From Lichenicola sp964249735 (GTDB lineage Bacteria > Pseudomonadota > Alphaproteobacteria > Acetobacterales > Acetobacteraceae), in NCBI GenBank assembly GCA_964249735.1, contig CAXUDP010000002.1, positions 1-64,000 of the forward strand: a stretch of 64,000 nt of DNA, given 5' to 3'. Below are positions 62,886 to 64,000 of this stretch, in pieces. The notes under the pieces are model-generated. The model was given only the letters and a program-made list of their open reading frames with translations, made no database searches and had not been told where the DNA came from. A program made the translations under genes and the position numbers. How positions within the stretch are numbered: the first letter of the stretch is position 1; each line of letters opens with the position of its first letter.

Positions 62886-64000
62886 CTACTCGGCGGCGAT
62901 CAGGCCCGGCTCCGACGCGGTGTCCTCCTCCCTAAACACGCGCACCGGGATCGACTTCGCGGCTGGTGTCTTGCTCCCTTTGGCGTAGTGGCCGGTCGGC
63001 AGCAGCACGTTGGCTTCCGGATAATAGGTACCGATGCACCCTGCAGGGACGGAATAGGCCACCACAGCCAAGCCACCCAGTTCGCGGTGGTGGCCGTCGT
63101 TCGACTCGGTTTCCAGCCGCACCTTGCCGCCGACGATCAGCCCGAGCCGGTCGATGTCGTCGCGGTTCATCAGCACCACGTCGCGCGTGCCGTTGATGCC
63201 GCGGAAGCGGTCGTTGTAGCCGTATACGGTGGTGTTGAACTGGTCGTTGCTGCGCAGCGTCATCATGCGCAGCGATTGCGGCGTCAGCTCCGGCAGGTCG
63301 GGGTTTTCCACCAGTCCGTCCGGCGTCACGAAGTTCGCCTTGCCGTTCGGGGTCTTCCACACCCGCTTGCGCGCGGGCAGCGGCCGCTGGAAGCCGCCCG
63401 GCTCCCACATACGCGTCTCGTAGTCCCAGAAGATCTCCGGATAGGTGACGCTGATCGCCTTGCGGATCAGGCTGTAGTCGGCGGTCCAGTCGTCCCATGG
63501 CACATGGGGGTTCGGGTCGAGCGTCGCCTTGGCCAGCTCCGCCACGAACCGCACCTCGCTGATGAGGTGCGGCGAGGCCGGCTTGCGCACGCCCTTGGAG
63601 CCGTGGATGCAGCCCGAGGTGTCCTCCATCGACACCGACTGGTCGCCGGAGGCCTGATGGTCGACCTCGATCCGGCCGATCACCGGCAGGATGAAGCTGT
63701 TCTTGCCCGGAAGCAGCTGGCTGCGGTTGAGCTTGGTGGCGACGTTCACGGTCAGGCGGATGCGTCGCCACGCCGGCTCCAGCCGGCCATGATCGGGCGC
63801 CGCGCGCACGAAGTTGCCGCCCAGGATGAGGAACGCCTCGATCTCGCCGGCGAGGACCTTTTCGCACGCTTCCACCGTGTTCAGCCCGAGCTCGCGCGGC
63901 GGCTCGAAGCCGTACTGCTCGGCGAGCCGGTCCAGCGGCACCAGCTCCGGCTTCTCCGAGACGCCGACGGTGCGCTGCCCCTGCACGTTGGAGTGGCCGC
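62886..64000 (-). CDS. FdhF/YdeP family molybdopterin oxidoreductase, C-terminal part
   Basis: Runs off the right edge; at least 371 C-terminal residues are visible. The catalytic-domain remainder includes AFLILGGNFVRAAPD, LTVNVATKLNRSQLLPGK and QSVSMEDTSGCIHGS. The molybdopterin dinucleotide-binding domain has LRSNDQFNTTVYGYNDRFRG, DVVLMNRDDIDRLGL, and ends with ANVLLPTGHYAKGSKTPAAK. This is the YdeP/FdhF-alpha-like group, whose substrate is usually unknown. The stop is 16 bp past the convergent DUF1989 gene. Confidence 0.9.
   Translation of the reverse strand, partial: GHSNVQGQRTVGVSEKPELVPLDRLAEQYGFEPPRELGLNTVEACEKVLAGEIEAFLILGGNFVRAAPDHGRLEPAWRRIRLTVNVATKLNRSQLLPGKNSFILPVIGRIEVDHQASGDQSVSMEDTSGCIHGSKGVRKPASPHLISEVRFVAELAKATLDPNPHVPWDDWTADYSLIRKAISVTYPEIFWDYETRMWEPGGFQRPLPARKRVWKTPNGKANFVTPDGLVENPDLPELTPQSLRMMTLRSNDQFNTTVYGYNDRFRGINGTRDVVLMNRDDIDRLGLIVGGKVRLETESNDGHHRELGGLAVVAYSVPAGCIGTYYPEANVLLPTGHYAKGSKTPAAKSIPVRVFREEDTASEPGLIAAE

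Overview
The window is GC-rich (about 70% by eye), densely packed alphaproteobacterial chromosome. Protein sequences and gene order (lpxI-lpxA-fabZ-lpxD-ompH-bamA-rseP-dxr-cdsA-uppS-frr-pyrH; rpoZ-rel-acpS-lepB-rnc-era; an E1-beta with its own lipoyl domain; trpE-G-D-C-moaC) point to Rhodospirillales, most likely Acetobacteraceae. I could not confirm this by a search. No tRNA, rRNA, CRISPR array, transposase, integrase or prophage is visible.

Layout. 1-3.6 kb: rpmH-rnpA-yidD-yidC-engB-argB, read leftward from a near-consensus promoter at 3578-3607. 3.7-4.1 kb: a small membrane protein with a histidine-kinase phosphoacceptor helix and no ATPase domain. 4.1-17 kb: one long leftward cluster for envelope and isoprenoid biogenesis (lipid A, Omp assembly, DXP pathway, phospholipid, undecaprenyl-PP) ending in frr-pyrH, in which lpxI and gloA are fused in frame. 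17.2-20.6 kb: an ABC ATPase translationally coupled to a large permease carrying a CPBP (Abi) protease domain. 20.8-22.4 kb: a TetR regulator divergent from a quinone-oxidoreductase-like gene, with two copies of a palindromic operator between them. 22.4-28.8 kb: rpoZ-rel-acpS-lepB-rnc-era, plus folK. 28.8-30.2 kb: NYN nuclease-like protein and a type-5 uracil-DNA glycosylase.

30.2-39.6 kb is the accessory-looking part: an 875-bp, partly AT-richer non-coding stretch with tandem palindromes, a secreted protein of unknown family, a minicatalase, a small helical protein, smpB-dapA, then slt-pgpA-cinA, an EF-hand secreted protein and a His-rich secreted protein. 39.7-56.5 kb is a long leftward run: ppiD-trpE-trpG-trpD-trpC-moaC-pdhA-pdhB-pdhC-lpd, two adjacent genes that each carry one disabling lesion, then lipA and a RatA/Coq10-like gene. 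Pyruvate dehydrogenase, its E3 and lipoate synthase sit together. 56.6-62.9 kb, rightward: tpiA-secG-flavin amine oxidase-pyrG, FKBP, and an overlapping YqcI/DUF1989 pair. The right edge cuts an FdhF/YdeP-like molybdopterin oxidoreductase.

Most of the window is ordinary housekeeping. The points most worth a second look are the paired broken genes at 41.3-44.7 kb, the LpxI-GloA fusion, the ABC/permease-CPBP module, the ATPase-less HisKA protein, the tandem operators at 21.7 kb, and the palindrome-bearing non-coding region with the orphan secreted protein at 30.2-31.9 kb.
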